From assembly GCA_017628675.1 (NCBI GenBank), contig JAGBYS010000023.1:1-21012 (forward strand): a stretch of DNA of 21,012 bases, written 5' to 3'. Shown here piece after piece: positions 1 through 7,708 of the stretch (the stretch's first letter is position 1; every line of letters begins with the position of its first letter). This stretch comes from Tidjanibacter sp. (GTDB lineage: Bacteria; Bacteroidota; Bacteroidia; Bacteroidales; Rikenellaceae). The notes below the pieces were generated by a model. It saw only the letters and a program-made list of their open reading frames with translations. It was not told the DNA's origin and searched no databases. A program made the position numbers and the translations under genes.

Positions 1-9
1 ATTTTCTGG

Positions 10-36
10 TTGCCTCCCTTTACGGCGAGGAGGCAA
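10..36 (+). terminator. Hairpin, possible terminator of a gene left of the window
   Basis: An 8-bp perfect stem (TTGCCTCC at 10-17, GGAGGCAA at 29-36) with an 11-nt loop is followed by AAATGATTTTT. It could end a transcript entering from the left, but the T tract is interrupted. The stretch from 37 to 210 shows no convincing gene. It holds a second, imperfect hairpin: CCACGCTGTGT at 144-154 pairs with ACACA at 162-166 and GCGTGG at 175-180, with an 8-nt bulge. I assign no function to that one. Confidence 0.3.
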
Positions 37-210
37 AATGATTTTTGCAAAGATAATATTTTCGCTCGTGAAATGCTGATTATATGTGCACAAATCTCTA
101 CCAAACCCCATCAGATGTACTTTAGGCGAAGTGTTGTCGTTGTCCACGCTGTGTTTTTACTACACAGAGGAGGGGCGTGGGGCTGTATGGAGCGCAGAGC
201 GGTGGAGAAA

Positions 211-241
211 TTTGCATTTTGCGAAAAAAAACTTACCTTTG
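211..241 (+). promoter_or_regulatory. Bacteroidetes-type promoter of the Omp28/BACON lipoprotein operon
   Basis: TTTG at 211-214, a 19-nt spacer, then TACCTTTG at 234-241. This matches the primary sigma-factor consensus of Bacteroidetes (TTTG near -33, TAnnTTTG near -7). The predicted start of transcription is about 247-249, giving a short A-rich leader of about 45 nt before the ATG at 292. Its position supports translation starting at 292 and not further upstream. Confidence 0.7.
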
Positions 242-291
242 ACACCAATATACTGACACTAAAAACCAAAATCCAATTTAGCATTAGCAGA

Positions 292-1407
292 ATGGAAAAG
301 ATTCTCAATCTATTTGTAGCCTTCGCAATGGTGGCTTTCTCGGTCGCTTGCGAGGGGCAGGGTCCCGATGGTGGCGAGGACGAAGGCAACCTTTCGGGCA
401 AAATTTCTCTCATATCCAGTCGAGACATCATCCGTGCCAACGGCACCGATGTGGCTACCCTCACGGTACTTCTGACCGACGATAGCGGAATGATCCACGA
501 CATCAGCGACAAGGCTGATATTTACACCTCCACCAGCGATCAGCCCCTGGGCACCGTGAACTTCACGGCTGCCGAGGCGGGCGACTATGTGCTTTATGCG
601 CTCTATGGTCTTGAGGTGTCTAACGATGTGAACATCAATGCCGTTAGCGGTGTGGCCGACATCCCTGCCGACCCCAACAAGGCAAGCACCGACTTCGAGC
701 ACAACATCCTTCTGGTGCAGCACACCGGTACCGCGTGTCCCAACTGCCCCGATGTGATGAACAGCCTCAAGCGCCTGGCAGAGGACGAGAACTACGCCTC
801 GAAGTATGTGCACATCGCCTCCCACTCATACAACGAGGACGACAACGCCTACAGCTCGGCGGCTACGATTCTCTCCTCCACACTCAAGGCTAAAGCCTAC
901 CCCTGGGTGTCGTTCAACTTCTTCGAGGCCGACAAGTTCCTGGGCGAGTTGCAGAGTATGAAGAACTGCATCGACCTCTTCCACGAGGAGAGGGCCGATG
1001 TGGGTATGGCTGCCTCCTCGGTGGAGATTGATGGCACCATCTACGCCCACATTGAGCTCAAGGCTGCCGTTGAGGGCAACTACCGAGTGGGTGTGTGGGT
1101 GCTCGAGGATAACATCCACGGCACACAGAGTGGCGCTACGGCTTCGTGGCAGCATATGCACAGCAACTGCTTGCGCGAGATGGCAGGCGAGAGCCGCAAC
1201 GAGCGCCTCTATGGCAAGAGTGTAGGTGTGGTCAAGGCGGGTGAGAACTGCGCGACCATTCTCTCGGCCCAGGTGAATGATAAGTGGGTGCTCGGCAACT
1301 GTGAGCTTGTCATCTTTGTGGCAAAGGAGGATGGCAATGGCGCTATGGAGCTTGTCAATTGCACCATCTGCCCCGTGGGTGGTAGCGTAGAGTATGCTTA
1401 TAACTAA
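292..1407 (+). CDS. Omp28-related outer-membrane lipoprotein with thioredoxin-like CxxC
   Basis: Predicted surface or outer-membrane lipoprotein of 371 aa. The N-terminus is a type II signal ending at Cys20 (AFSVAC), followed by acidic residues (EGQGPDGGEDEG), which resembles the surface-export signal described for Bacteroidetes lipoproteins. Residues about 28-120 look like an Ig-like beta module. From about 135 the chain resembles the Omp28 family, with a thioredoxin-like CPNC pair (Cys149, Cys152) after a beta-strand (ILLVQHTGTA) and a later AYPWVSFN segment typical of the fold. Several more cysteines follow near the C-terminus (NCTICP). The frame stays open upstream to position 10, but that stretch has no protein character and contains the promoter, so I start at 292. 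It lies 20 bp before the next lipoprotein gene, so the two are probably one operon. The redox or adhesin role is unknown. Confidence 0.82.
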   Translation: MEKILNLFVAFAMVAFSVACEGQGPDGGEDEGNLSGKISLISSRDIIRANGTDVATLTVLLTDDSGMIHDISDKADIYTSTSDQPLGTVNFTAAEAGDYVLYALYGLEVSNDVNINAVSGVADIPADPNKASTDFEHNILLVQHTGTACPNCPDVMNSLKRLAEDENYASKYVHIASHSYNEDDNAYSSAATILSSTLKAKAYPWVSFNFFEADKFLGELQSMKNCIDLFHEERADVGMAASSVEIDGTIYAHIELKAAVEGNYRVGVWVLEDNIHGTQSGATASWQHMHSNCLREMAGESRNERLYGKSVGVVKAGENCATILSAQVNDKWVLGNCELVIFVAKEDGNGAMELVNCTICPVGGSVEYAYN

Positions 1408-1427
1408 AACAAACCTAAGAAAAGAAT

Positions 1428-3872
1428 ATGAAGACTTTTAGTAAAATTTTGCTGTCAATGGCTCTGGTGGCCGGCCTGTGGGCTTGCCAGGAGGAGCCCG
1501 AGATACCTGCTCCCGCTATCAAGTTGGGCCAGAGTGAGGTGACTCTCAACTCCAATGGTGCGGCCGTTTCGGTTGCCTACCTTGTGGAGAATGCGCTCGA
1601 GGGCGAGAAGATTGCTACCTCCTACGAGGCAGAGTGGCTCTCGGTGAACACCAACAAGGTGCGCACTATTGAGATTTCGGCCTCGGAGAACCCCGATAAG
1701 GAGGCCCGCACGGCCACTATCACCATCTCCTACAAGGGTGCCGAGAATGTCACCATTGAGGTTACCCAGTCGTGCTACGACACCCCCTTGCGTCTGGAGG
1801 TGCTCGATGTGACCGCTGCCGATCTCTACTTCTCGGTGTTTGTGAACGATCCCGAGATGACCTGGATTCCTATGGTGAGCTCCAAGGCCTACTTCGATTC
1901 TATGAGGTCCGATGCGGCTCTGTTCGACGACAACCTTGAGTACTTCGCCTACCTGGCCGAGATTAGGGACCTCTCGCTCGAGGAGTACCTCACGGAGGCC
2001 CTGGCTGTGGGCACCATTGAGAACATCCTCTTCGAGGGTCTGGAGCCCAACACGGAGTATGTGGTCTATGCCTACGGTATCACCACCAAGGGTGAGCGTA
2101 CCACCGAGGTTGTGTCCCAGGCTTTCACCACCGAGGATGCTTGGGATGGCGATCTGACCTTTGAGTTCAATGTGATGGAGGAGAACCACATTATGTTCTT
2201 CGATGTTACCCCCTCGCACACGGGCGTACCTTATTACTTTGGTGTGGCTGAGAAGAGCGATGTGGAGCACTGGATGGAGATCTATGGCACCACCGACCTG
2301 CGTGAGGCAATCCAGAAGGGCGAGATTGATGCTAATATCGAGGTACTCATCGAGTATGAGTTCATCTCGGAGCGTGGCGACTTCTATCCCATCTTCAACC
2401 AGACGGGCCGTTTGTTCGACGAGCAGATGCCCTGCAACGGCTCCACCGACTACATCTTCTTTGCGGCCAAGTGGAACGAGAACTGCGACCTTATCGGCCA
2501 GGTGTCCAGCTTTGAGTACACCTCGCAGCCTGTGCCCCCTTCGGACAACCAGCTCACGCTGACTGTTACCAATGTGACCAGGTCGTCGGCCGACGCAACC
2601 GTCACCACCACCAATAGCGACACCTATGTCATCCTCCCCGTCAAGAGCAGCGACATCGAGGGTATGAACGACGAGGTGCTCTTTGAGTATCTCACCTACA
2701 ACTACGACTATCTCCTCTCGGAGTACACCTACTCGGGCAATAAGACCCGCACCTTCAGGGGTCTGGAGCCCAATGTGAGCTACACATTTGTATGCTTCGG
2801 CTACCTCGCAGGTGTGCAGACTACCGACTACATCCTTCGTGAGAAGTTCTCGACCGGCCGCTCCAACGACCCCAATGATTGCACCTTTGAGTTTGAGATT
2901 TCGGCCGACACCGAGGAGGCTTGGGTGCAGGTTACCCCCTCCGACGATGGCCACCACTACTATTGGAACATCTTCGATGTAAGGTACGACGCACAGGGTG
3001 TTAAGGACTACATCACCGATGTGATTATTGATGAGTGGTACGAGGGCGACTTTGCCGCTTTTGCTTCGTGGCGCCTGGATCAGGGTGTGGCCAGCGAGAC
3101 CATCCTCGGCCTCTATCCCAACACCGAGTATAGGGTTGCAGTTGTGATTATGGACTACGAGAGTGGCGAGTTCTTGTCGGATGTGACCTTCAGTGAGCCT
3201 TTCCGCACCAAGGAGGTAGAGTATGCCGACATTGAGGTGAGCGTCGATTTCGAGCCCTACTTCGACATCCAGGAGCTCGTGAGCGCAGGCTATAGGAACT
3301 ACCGCGAGTATCTGCAGTATGGCGACGCCCTGCTGCCCGCAACCATCAACATTCGTGGTGACTACTCGGTTTACTACTACACCATCTACGGTGGCGACCT
3401 TTCGGATCCCGAGGCCTATCCCGACTCGATCTTCATTGAGTATCTGCCCCAGGATGGCTGCTACTACGACTCGACACTCTTCACCCTCACCTATAACGAG
3501 GATGATCCCTATGGCACCCCCGAGATCTACACAATGTGTGCTATTGCCTACGACCACAACGGCAGGTTCAGCCACATCTTCCGTCGTCCCTTCGCTTGTA
3601 TGAAGGGTGGTGGTGCTTCGCCCGACATCTTCTTCGACCCCACTACCCGCAGTATGGCGGCCCCCATTGCCGAGTGGAAACCCCTCGAGCAGCTTGGTGG
3701 TGTTGGCCAGAGGGCCGAGGTTGAGAAGGGTGCAAAACCCGTTGTGGTTTCGGACTGTGGCGTTGCTCGCGAGGCCGCCGAGGTCGCAAGGGAGAGTAAG
3801 CTGCAGCGTGCCCAGCGAATGACCAAGGGCCAAAGCAGCCGCAATGCAACCTTTGTGGTATCAGTTAAATAA
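1428..3872 (+). CDS. Large lipoprotein with BACON domain and five FN3-like repeats
   Basis: Lipoprotein of 814 aa. The signal ends in LVAGLWAC, and the Cys is followed by QEEPEIP, so surface exposure is likely. Residues about 31-115 form a BACON domain, ending in the typical TATITISYKG...VTIEVTQ pattern. BACON domains are common in Bacteroidetes surface glycan-binding and mucin-associated proteins. Five divergent fibronectin-III-like modules follow, starting near residues 118, 243, 376, 485 and 599. Several carry the hallmark GLEPNTEY or GLYPNTEY turn and end in F(T/R)T. The last ~90 residues (725-814) leave this pattern and become Ala/Arg/Lys-rich. No catalytic motif is visible. A binding or scaffolding role at the cell surface, perhaps with the Omp28-like partner encoded 20 bp upstream, is inference. 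Confidence 0.82.
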   Translation: MKTFSKILLSMALVAGLWACQEEPEIPAPAIKLGQSEVTLNSNGAAVSVAYLVENALEGEKIATSYEAEWLSVNTNKVRTIEISASENPDKEARTATITISYKGAENVTIEVTQSCYDTPLRLEVLDVTAADLYFSVFVNDPEMTWIPMVSSKAYFDSMRSDAALFDDNLEYFAYLAEIRDLSLEEYLTEALAVGTIENILFEGLEPNTEYVVYAYGITTKGERTTEVVSQAFTTEDAWDGDLTFEFNVMEENHIMFFDVTPSHTGVPYYFGVAEKSDVEHWMEIYGTTDLREAIQKGEIDANIEVLIEYEFISERGDFYPIFNQTGRLFDEQMPCNGSTDYIFFAAKWNENCDLIGQVSSFEYTSQPVPPSDNQLTLTVTNVTRSSADATVTTTNSDTYVILPVKSSDIEGMNDEVLFEYLTYNYDYLLSEYTYSGNKTRTFRGLEPNVSYTFVCFGYLAGVQTTDYILREKFSTGRSNDPNDCTFEFEISADTEEAWVQVTPSDDGHHYYWNIFDVRYDAQGVKDYITDVIIDEWYEGDFAAFASWRLDQGVASETILGLYPNTEYRVAVVIMDYESGEFLSDVTFSEPFRTKEVEYADIEVSVDFEPYFDIQELVSAGYRNYREYLQYGDALLPATINIRGDYSVYYYTIYGGDLSDPEAYPDSIFIEYLPQDGCYYDSTLFTLTYNEDDPYGTPEIYTMCAIAYDHNGRFSHIFRRPFACMKGGGASPDIFFDPTTRSMAAPIAEWKPLEQLGGVGQRAEVEKGAKPVVVSDCGVAREAAEVARESKLQRAQRMTKGQSSRNATFVVSVK

Positions 3873-3910
3873 CCTGTCACCACACGGTAAAACGCTGATT
3901 GTCAGACGGA

Positions 3911-3977
3911 ATATCCCCTCAAAGAGCTTGGCTCTTTGACCAAGTCCCCCTTTGTCAAAGGGGGATTTAGGGGGAAT
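3911..3977. repeat. REP-like palindromic element with nested hairpins
   Basis: Two adjacent perfect hairpins lie inside an outer pairing. Hairpin 1 is TCAAAGAGC (3919-3927) with GCTCTTTGA (3931-3939), loop TTG. Hairpin 2 is TCCCCCTTTG (3945-3954) with CAAAGGGGGA (3956-3965), one base between. An outer stem pairs ATATCCCCT (3911-3919) with AGGGGGAAT (3969-3977), 7 of 9 positions. The C5TTTG/CAAAG5 core followed by TTTAGGGGGA resembles short interspersed palindromes found in many bacterial genomes. It sits in the 3' untranslated stretch after the BACON lipoprotein gene. Only one copy is visible here, so its repeat status is inferred. Confidence 0.55.
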
Positions 3978-4059
3978 GTAAAATTTTGTCAGTCTGCAAA
4001 ATAGACTTAGGTTTTTGAATAAAGCCTTAGCGTGTGTTTGGTGAAATAACCACACCTAT

Positions 4060-4101
4060 AAAAATAGTGCGACCCCCGCTTTTCGGGGTCGCACTATTTT
4101 T
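4060..4101. terminator. Bidirectional rho-independent terminator
   Basis: A 17-bp perfect stem, AAAAATAGTGCGACCCC (4060-4076) with GGGGTCGCACTATTTTT (4085-4101), 8-nt loop. The A/T ends give a T tract on both strands. It lies between the converging lipoprotein operon (plus) and the PAS gene (minus, stop at 4123), so it can serve both. Confidence 0.9.
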
Positions 4102-4122
4102 ACTATGTGTGGAGTGGGGGAG

Positions 4123-4443
4123 TTAGCCCCTTACCTTGTGGGGCATATTCTCGGGCAGCACGATGGAGTACTCCACAAGACCCGCCACTTTGCCCTGCTC
4201 ATACCAGGGTGTCTGGTAGATGAGTTTGCGCACACCTCGCTTCTCGATGGTGTAGGCATTGGTTTTACCCTCGGAGAGCATCTGCTGAATCATTTGCCAC
4301 GAGGCGGGCTGATGACACTCCTGGAGCGAGTGACCACGAGCCTCACCGAGTGCCTCTACGGCACGCTTGTTCTGATATACGACCTTGCCCTCAAGGTCAC
4401 ATACGGTCATTGAGACCGCCACGGAGTCGAAGAAATCTTTCAT
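4123..4443 (-). CDS. Small single-domain PAS protein
   Basis: Cytoplasmic protein of 106 aa consisting of little more than one PAS domain. The opening FDSVAVSMTVCDLEGKVVYQ is the classic PAS start (a hydrophobic strand, then D-x-x-G-x-V-x-x-x-N), with NKRAVEALGEARGHSL as the helix that follows. The end (GLVEYSIVLPE) fits the closing strands. It has no signal peptide, kinase, cyclase or DNA-binding domain. It probably senses a small ligand or redox state through a partner not encoded next to it. Cys15 and Cys43 could be ligand or redox residues, but that is speculative. The gene is divergent from the beta-barrel gene and shares its dyad promoter region. Its 3' end faces the bidirectional terminator at 4060-4101. 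Confidence 0.75.
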   Translation of the reverse strand: MKDFFDSVAVSMTVCDLEGKVVYQNKRAVEALGEARGHSLQECHQPASWQMIQQMLSEGKTNAYTIEKRGVRKLIYQTPWYEQGKVAGLVEYSIVLPENMPHKVRG

Positions 4444-4446
4444 AGC

Positions 4447-4484
4447 TTTGGTGGTTTATCTCCACAAATATACTATGTTTGTGG
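4447..4484. promoter_or_regulatory. Divergent dyad promoter (PAS gene / beta-barrel gene)
   Basis: An inverted repeat, CCACAAA (4462-4468) and TTTGTGG (4478-4484), encloses ATA and TAT. It places one -7 box on each strand: TATATTTG on minus (4472 to 4465, 22 bases before the PAS ATG) and TATGTTTG on plus (4474-4481). A plus-strand TTTG at 4447-4450 lies 23 bp upstream of the plus box. No clear -33 element is seen on minus. A second plus-strand match, TACTTTTG at 4505-4512, is so close to the GTG at 4517 that it would fit only a leaderless or later start. Confidence 0.5.
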
Positions 4485-4516
4485 AAAATAAGGATAAAAA
4501 AGATTACTTTTGTGCC

Positions 4517-5593
4517 GTGAAAAGAGCTATCAGGTACATACTTTTGTCCGTGCTGCTTCTCTGGGCAGCCACTCAGGCCACGGCTGTGGCCCAGGAGGTC
4601 GTATGGGATGTGGATTTCGACTTCAGGTTCGACAATCGCGAGTATGGCGACCCGAGCAAAATGGTGGTGCCCTCGACGACCATCTTTGGTGCCAACCTGC
4701 TGCCCGAGGTGGGACTCAGTTGGGGCGGTGGCCACTCGCTGATGGCGGGCGCCAACCTCCACTCCGATATGGGTAGCGAGAAGTTCTTCGGCGAGCCCGA
4801 GTTTGTGGCCTACTACGACTACTCCTCCAGACGCTTTCGCACTTCGCTCGGCCTTTTCCCTCGCAATAAGCTCAGTGGTAACTATTCGCGTGCCACCTTC
4901 GAGGATACCTATTCCTTCTTCCACCCCACCATTGAGGGTGCTATGATACGCTATATGGGCTCCTATTGGTTTGCCGAGTTGGCGTGTGACTGGAATGGTC
5001 TGCGCTCACCCTCAAGAAGGGAGATGTTCACGCTCCTTTTTGCCAGCGAGGCACACAAGAACTACTCCTATGCGGGCTTCAATATGATGCTCCACCACCA
5101 CGCCGCAAGCGACACGGCCAAGGGGGTTGTGGATAACGGCTTGGCTAACATCTACATCGGACTTAGTCTTGGCAGCATCACCAATCTGGATCAGTTCACC
5201 CTGCAGGCCTCGTGGCTCCAGGGCTACCAGAACGATCGCCACTACATCGGCACACCCACTCTGCCCGGCGGCTATGAACTCTCGCTGAAGATGCGAAGAG
5301 GTGCTGTGGGTGTGGAGGACACCTTCTACAAGGGCGACAACCTGATGCCCTATTGGAACTCGCCCTATGAGGATGCCGAGGGTGGCATCTATGGCTCGTC
5401 GCTCTACTCGGGCGACCCATTCTACCGTGTGGGCAAGAGCGGCTTCTACAACCGCCTGGAGCTCTACTATGAGCCTCGCCTTTCGGGCGGAGTGTCGTTG
5501 AGGATCTCCTCTGTTCACCACTACGATGGCGCACATTGGGGCTGGCAGCAACGCATCGCCCTAAGGGTGGATCTGAACAGCGGTATGTTCTAA
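4517..5593 (+). CDS. Predicted beta-barrel outer-membrane protein
   Basis: Protein of 358 aa with a type I signal peptide (VKRAIRYILLSVLLLWAATQ, then ATAVAQ; probable cleavage before Q or E). The mature part is rich in alternating polar/aromatic strands separated by Gly/Asn/Asp turns (EFVAYYDYSS, YSYAGFNMML, IYIGLSLGSI, FYNRLELYYE, GGVSLRISSV). It ends in an amphipathic strand, RIALRVDLNSGMF, with a terminal Phe, as expected for an outer-membrane barrel. I do not recognise a specific family. I start at the GTG at 4517 because the signal peptide begins there. An in-frame ATG at 4474 would add 14 charged residues and overlaps the promoter box. The gene precedes a CotH-domain lipoprotein by about 50 bp, so co-transcription is likely. 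Confidence 0.7.
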   Translation: MKRAIRYILLSVLLLWAATQATAVAQEVVWDVDFDFRFDNREYGDPSKMVVPSTTIFGANLLPEVGLSWGGGHSLMAGANLHSDMGSEKFFGEPEFVAYYDYSSRRFRTSLGLFPRNKLSGNYSRATFEDTYSFFHPTIEGAMIRYMGSYWFAELACDWNGLRSPSRREMFTLLFASEAHKNYSYAGFNMMLHHHAASDTAKGVVDNGLANIYIGLSLGSITNLDQFTLQASWLQGYQNDRHYIGTPTLPGGYELSLKMRRGAVGVEDTFYKGDNLMPYWNSPYEDAEGGIYGSSLYSGDPFYRVGKSGFYNRLELYYEPRLSGGVSLRISSVHHYDGAHWGWQQRIALRVDLNSGMF

Positions 5594-5643
5594 GCAAATG
5601 AGAGAGAAAAATGAGAAAAATATATAAAAAGAACAATTTTAGA

Positions 5644-7632
5644 ATGATGAAAAGAATCTACCTCTTAATCGTAGCCCTCTCGCTGATGGCGACCTCCTGC
5701 ACCCTCTTCGAGGGCGAAGGCGTCTTTGGCAAGGGCGAGATCTATCTCAACGAGATTAACACCGATGCCAAGTACATCGAACTCTACAACAAGTCAACCC
5801 AGAGCGTGGATCTGAGCGGCTGGACCATCCTCAAGAATGGCACCTCACCTCTGAATGACGCTTCGGGTCTGGAGGCCTATGCAGTGCCCGAGGGCACCAT
5901 TTTGCCCGGTGGTGGCTATGCTGTGCTCTCCTGCAAGGGCAAGGACAACACCTATGCCGGCACCTCGCTGGGCGTTAGTGAGTCGGGTATCTCGGGCAAG
6001 AAGTCGCTCCTTCTGGTGTTGGTAAATGCCGAGGGCGACAGGGTGGACTACTTTGTCAACTCGGCCCAGAAGCCTGCCCGTGTGGATGACACTTGGGATG
6101 GCGATGTGGAGCACACCTTCGAGGTGGCTGCCCGTATGCCCGATGGTGGCGAATGGTGGGTAGTGGAGAGTGCCACCCCCGGCGTGAGCAACGAGGGCGA
6201 GAAGAAGAGCCAGTTTGTAAATACCGTGGAGTTCGAGGATAAGAAGGAGGAAGAGGATACCCCCGGTACGGGTGAGAACAATGGTAGCAACCCCGACATT
6301 GGCACCTCGTCGCTTGCCGAGGCTGTGAGCTATGTGTGGAACGAGAGCAAGATGCCCAATATCACCCTTACAGTCAAGGAGGACGAGTGGAACAAGATGC
6401 TCAAGGCCTACGACCAGAATAGCGGCACGAAGCAGTATTTCAGGGGCGATGTGACCTTCGACAATGGCGAGGATGTCTTCCACTTCGAAGAGGCTGGCTG
6501 GCGACTGAGGGGCAACACCTCGCGCCGTCGTCCCGAGGGCAATGGTGGCGAGATGCACAAGAGGAATAATGCGGATTGGCACCACTTCCACACCCAGATT
6601 AACTTCCGTAAGTTCCATAAGGACGCCGAGCACACCATCGGTGGTGTGAGGAAGGTGCACCTGAAGTGGTTCAAGGACGACCCCGCCTATGTGAGGGAGG
6701 TCTACTGCTACGACCTGTTCCGTCGCTATGGTGTTTGGACCGCCATTCGCGACATCTATTGCCGCTTCTGGATCCACGTGGAGGGCGACGACAAGCCCGC
6801 TTACTATGGCGTCTATGGTATGCTCGAGACCATCGACGACGAGTATCTCGAGGTGCGCTCCGATCTCTTCGGAGGCCATAAGGGTAACCTCTGGAAGTGT
6901 ACCTATGCCCACACGGGCCCTGCCGACCTGAAGACCTACAACGAGGAGCACAAGTTTGGCCTCGACCAGGATACCGACCAGGAGTGGAGCTATGAGCTCA
7001 AGACCGAGCACAACAGCTTCTCCTCGGCCAAGTCGCAGCTCCAGGACTTCATCCGCAAGCTCAACTCCAAGAGCGGTCAGGAGCTTCACGATTGGCTCGG
7101 TACGACTATCGATATGCCTCTGTTCCTGAAGACCTATGCTGTGAATGTTGTGGTTGGTATGTGGGATGACTACTGGAACAACTCCAACAACTACTACCTC
7201 TACTTCAATAAGGATGGCAACGAGGGCTACAAACTCTTCTTCATCCCCTACGACTACGACAACTCGCTGGGCACCACCAACCACTGCGGTGTGCAGAGCG
7301 ATGCGGGTCGCCACGATCCATTGGCGTGGGGCGATGGCAACAAGAACCCTCTGGTGGCCAAGATTCTCCAGTTTGCCGACTATAGGGAGATGTATGTGGA
7401 GTACCTCAATGAGCTGATTGACCCCTCACGCGGCCTGTTCGATTTCAACTCGAGCTATGGTCGCATCACCTCGTGGCAGTCGCGCATTGCACCCTATGTG
7501 TCCAACGACACGGGCGAGGATATGGAGATTAAGGACCGCCCTGCAGGTTGGAGCTCCCACGGCGAGTACCGCCTGCTGAAGAACGACAACAACTTCTTCA
7601 CCATCAAGGCCTCATCTATCCCCAGGCAGTAG
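5644..7632 (+). CDS. Lipoprotein with lamin-tail domain and CotH kinase-like domain
   Basis: Lipoprotein of about 662 aa. The signal MMKRIYLLIVALSLMATSC gives Cys19. Residues about 25-175 form a lamin-tail domain (IYLNEINTDAKYIELYNKS, DLSGWTI, then LPGGGYAVL). An acidic linker (KKEEEDTPGTGENNG) leads to a CotH domain at about 220-600. CotH hallmarks are visible: WRLRGNTSRR (from Trp286), the GMWDDYWNNSNNYYLYFN stretch and PYDYDNSLG (Asp537, Asp539). CotH from Bacillus spores is an atypical protein kinase. A substrate for this exported version is not evident, and ATP is scarce outside the cell. An in-frame ATG at 5611 would add a Lys-rich, non-signal stretch ahead of the lipobox peptide, so I prefer 5644 (or 5647). 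The upstream partner is the beta-barrel gene; a strong terminator follows. Confidence 0.85.
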   Translation: MMKRIYLLIVALSLMATSCTLFEGEGVFGKGEIYLNEINTDAKYIELYNKSTQSVDLSGWTILKNGTSPLNDASGLEAYAVPEGTILPGGGYAVLSCKGKDNTYAGTSLGVSESGISGKKSLLLVLVNAEGDRVDYFVNSAQKPARVDDTWDGDVEHTFEVAARMPDGGEWWVVESATPGVSNEGEKKSQFVNTVEFEDKKEEEDTPGTGENNGSNPDIGTSSLAEAVSYVWNESKMPNITLTVKEDEWNKMLKAYDQNSGTKQYFRGDVTFDNGEDVFHFEEAGWRLRGNTSRRRPEGNGGEMHKRNNADWHHFHTQINFRKFHKDAEHTIGGVRKVHLKWFKDDPAYVREVYCYDLFRRYGVWTAIRDIYCRFWIHVEGDDKPAYYGVYGMLETIDDEYLEVRSDLFGGHKGNLWKCTYAHTGPADLKTYNEEHKFGLDQDTDQEWSYELKTEHNSFSSAKSQLQDFIRKLNSKSGQELHDWLGTTIDMPLFLKTYAVNVVVGMWDDYWNNSNNYYLYFNKDGNEGYKLFFIPYDYDNSLGTTNHCGVQSDAGRHDPLAWGDGNKNPLVAKILQFADYREMYVEYLNELIDPSRGLFDFNSSYGRITSWQSRIAPYVSNDTGEDMEIKDRPAGWSSHGEYRLLKNDNNFFTIKASSIPRQ

Positions 7633-7652
7633 TGCAGAAGGCAAGGCATAAT

Positions 7653-7682
7653 AAAAAGGGACCCGATGATGGGTCCCTTTTT
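7653..7682. terminator. Bidirectional terminator between the CotH gene and argS
   Basis: A 12-bp stem, AAAAAGGGACCC (7653-7664) with GGGTCCCTTTTT (7671-7682), loop GATGAT, with T tracts on both strands. It ends the CotH transcript on plus and the argS transcript on minus (argS stop at 7709). Confidence 0.9.
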
Positions 7683-7708
7683 TGTTATGGAGATTGCAAA
7701 TATACTCT

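Noticed and set aside
10..291. Open in-frame extension of 94 codons upstream of the Omp28-like gene
   Set aside because: It lacks protein character, contains the consensus promoter at 211-241 and precedes a perfect lipoprotein signal starting at 292.
1455..3833. 792-codon minus-strand open frame opposite the BACON lipoprotein gene
   Set aside because: It is a shadow caused by codon bias; the translation is low-complexity (V/G/H/E-rich) with no domain. The same holds for the long minus frames at 10642-12924, 5845-7314 and 19435-20997.
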